From assembly GCF_901933205.1 (NCBI RefSeq), contig NC_044600.1:1240001-1304000 (forward strand): a stretch of 64,000 bases of DNA, written 5' to 3'. Each line of letters begins with the position of its first letter. Position 1 is the stretch's first letter. The notes under the pieces were generated by a model. That model was not told where the DNA came from. It was given only the letters and a program-made list of their open reading frames with translations, and made no database searches. Positions 63,601 to 64,000 of the stretch are shown piece after piece. The position numbers were made by a program, and so were the translations under genes. The DNA comes from Camarhynchus parvulus (lineage: Eukaryota; Chordata; Aves; Passeriformes; Thraupidae).

Positions 63601-64000
63601 TAATTTTAAAGATATTTATCCAGAAACACTGGGAGGCTCCTGACACCAGGCCAGAGAGCACCACATTTGCTAATTTGCTTTTTCCTGTTGCATAGTAACG
63701 AAGTTTACAGAAATCTGTCAAAATACAGAGCTAAGTAAATATGACTTTAAATATTAAAACATTAATATCACACAGATGAATATTTTGAGACTTTATAGCA
63801 TCACAATATTGGCAGAGACAAGGACCATCTTCTGAGAACCAGCTAATTAGCAAAAAAAGAACATGATTCGAAGTTGTCCTAAGAAAGTGTTTTTCCTGTA
63901 GATTTTAAGGAAAACAATGTTGTCAAAGAAAGCTTGGGCTTCTCAAGAGCTTGGGAAGAGTCAAATAAGTGCAGTAGAAGATGGAAAGACAAAAATGCAA
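54700..64000. other. unique sequence, no gene seen
   Basis: Long stretch without any named repeat. GC-richer parts (54830-55020, 61180-61380, 63060-63570) hold overlapping frames up to 163 codons on both strands with no known domain. Simple runs include T10-12 near 59326 and an A9-(AATA)n run at 59106-59128. The stretch 57830-58200 is AT-rich, smooth and homeodomain-word-rich, and may be conserved non-coding sequence. The minus strand of 60100-60720 has two short frames of about 60 codons that I cannot assign. Confidence 0.5.

Noticed and set aside
1..64000. tRNA, rRNA, snRNA or microRNA genes
   Set aside because: I saw no tRNA B-box with a matching acceptor stem and no rRNA or snRNA signature on either strand. 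Short hairpins in AT-rich DNA are too common to support a microRNA call without expression data.

Overview
This window looks like nuclear DNA of a bird, most likely a passerine. The evidence is indirect: two fragments match the 3' end of the avian CR1 LINE (about 12.04-12.19 kb and 27.17-27.23 kb), and two solo LTRs of about 385 bp (26.07-26.45 kb and 39.53-39.91 kb) resemble songbird endogenous-retrovirus LTRs. Base composition is AT-leaning with GC-richer islands, interspersed repeats are sparse, and there is no bacterial-style gene packing. The species and chromosome cannot be told from the sequence.

I find no protein-coding gene, exon or structural RNA gene that I can defend. The open frames are short, overlap on both strands, match no family I recognise and lack convincing splice-site pairs. 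The longest ones lie in tandem arrays whose repeat unit is a multiple of 3 bp, so they are open for a trivial reason. The window is best read as intergenic or deep-intronic sequence.

The clear structure is repetitive. From left to right: a 104-bp unit in 3 copies (2.0-2.3 kb); a 30/31-bp unit in 18 copies (14.0-14.6 kb); a block of about 500 bp that is almost pure A+T and lies between 9-bp direct repeats (22.5-23.0 kb); a minus-strand solo LTR (26.1 kb) and a CR1 tail (27.2 kb); a 77-bp duplication (32.2 kb); a CpG-rich, G-rich patch (34.9-35.6 kb); a 30/21-bp array with a perfect 102-bp higher-order duplication (37.8-38.25 kb); a plus-strand solo LTR (39.5 kb); an array of about 30 units of 26-29 bp rich in CRE-like octamers (43.3-44.1 kb); a 57-bp array with a diverged repeat of about 110 bp on either side (50.5-51.9 kb); and a CpG-retaining 24-bp array of about 22 units (52.5-53.1 kb).

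Several unique AT-rich stretches, notably 35.8-36.15, 48.5-48.8 and 57.8-58.2 kb, have the look of conserved non-coding sequence, but only an alignment could show this. No previously undescribed multi-gene system is visible. The most unusual items are the 9-bp-bounded A+T block, the CRE-like array, the arrays open in several frames, and the duplicated flanks around the 57-bp array.
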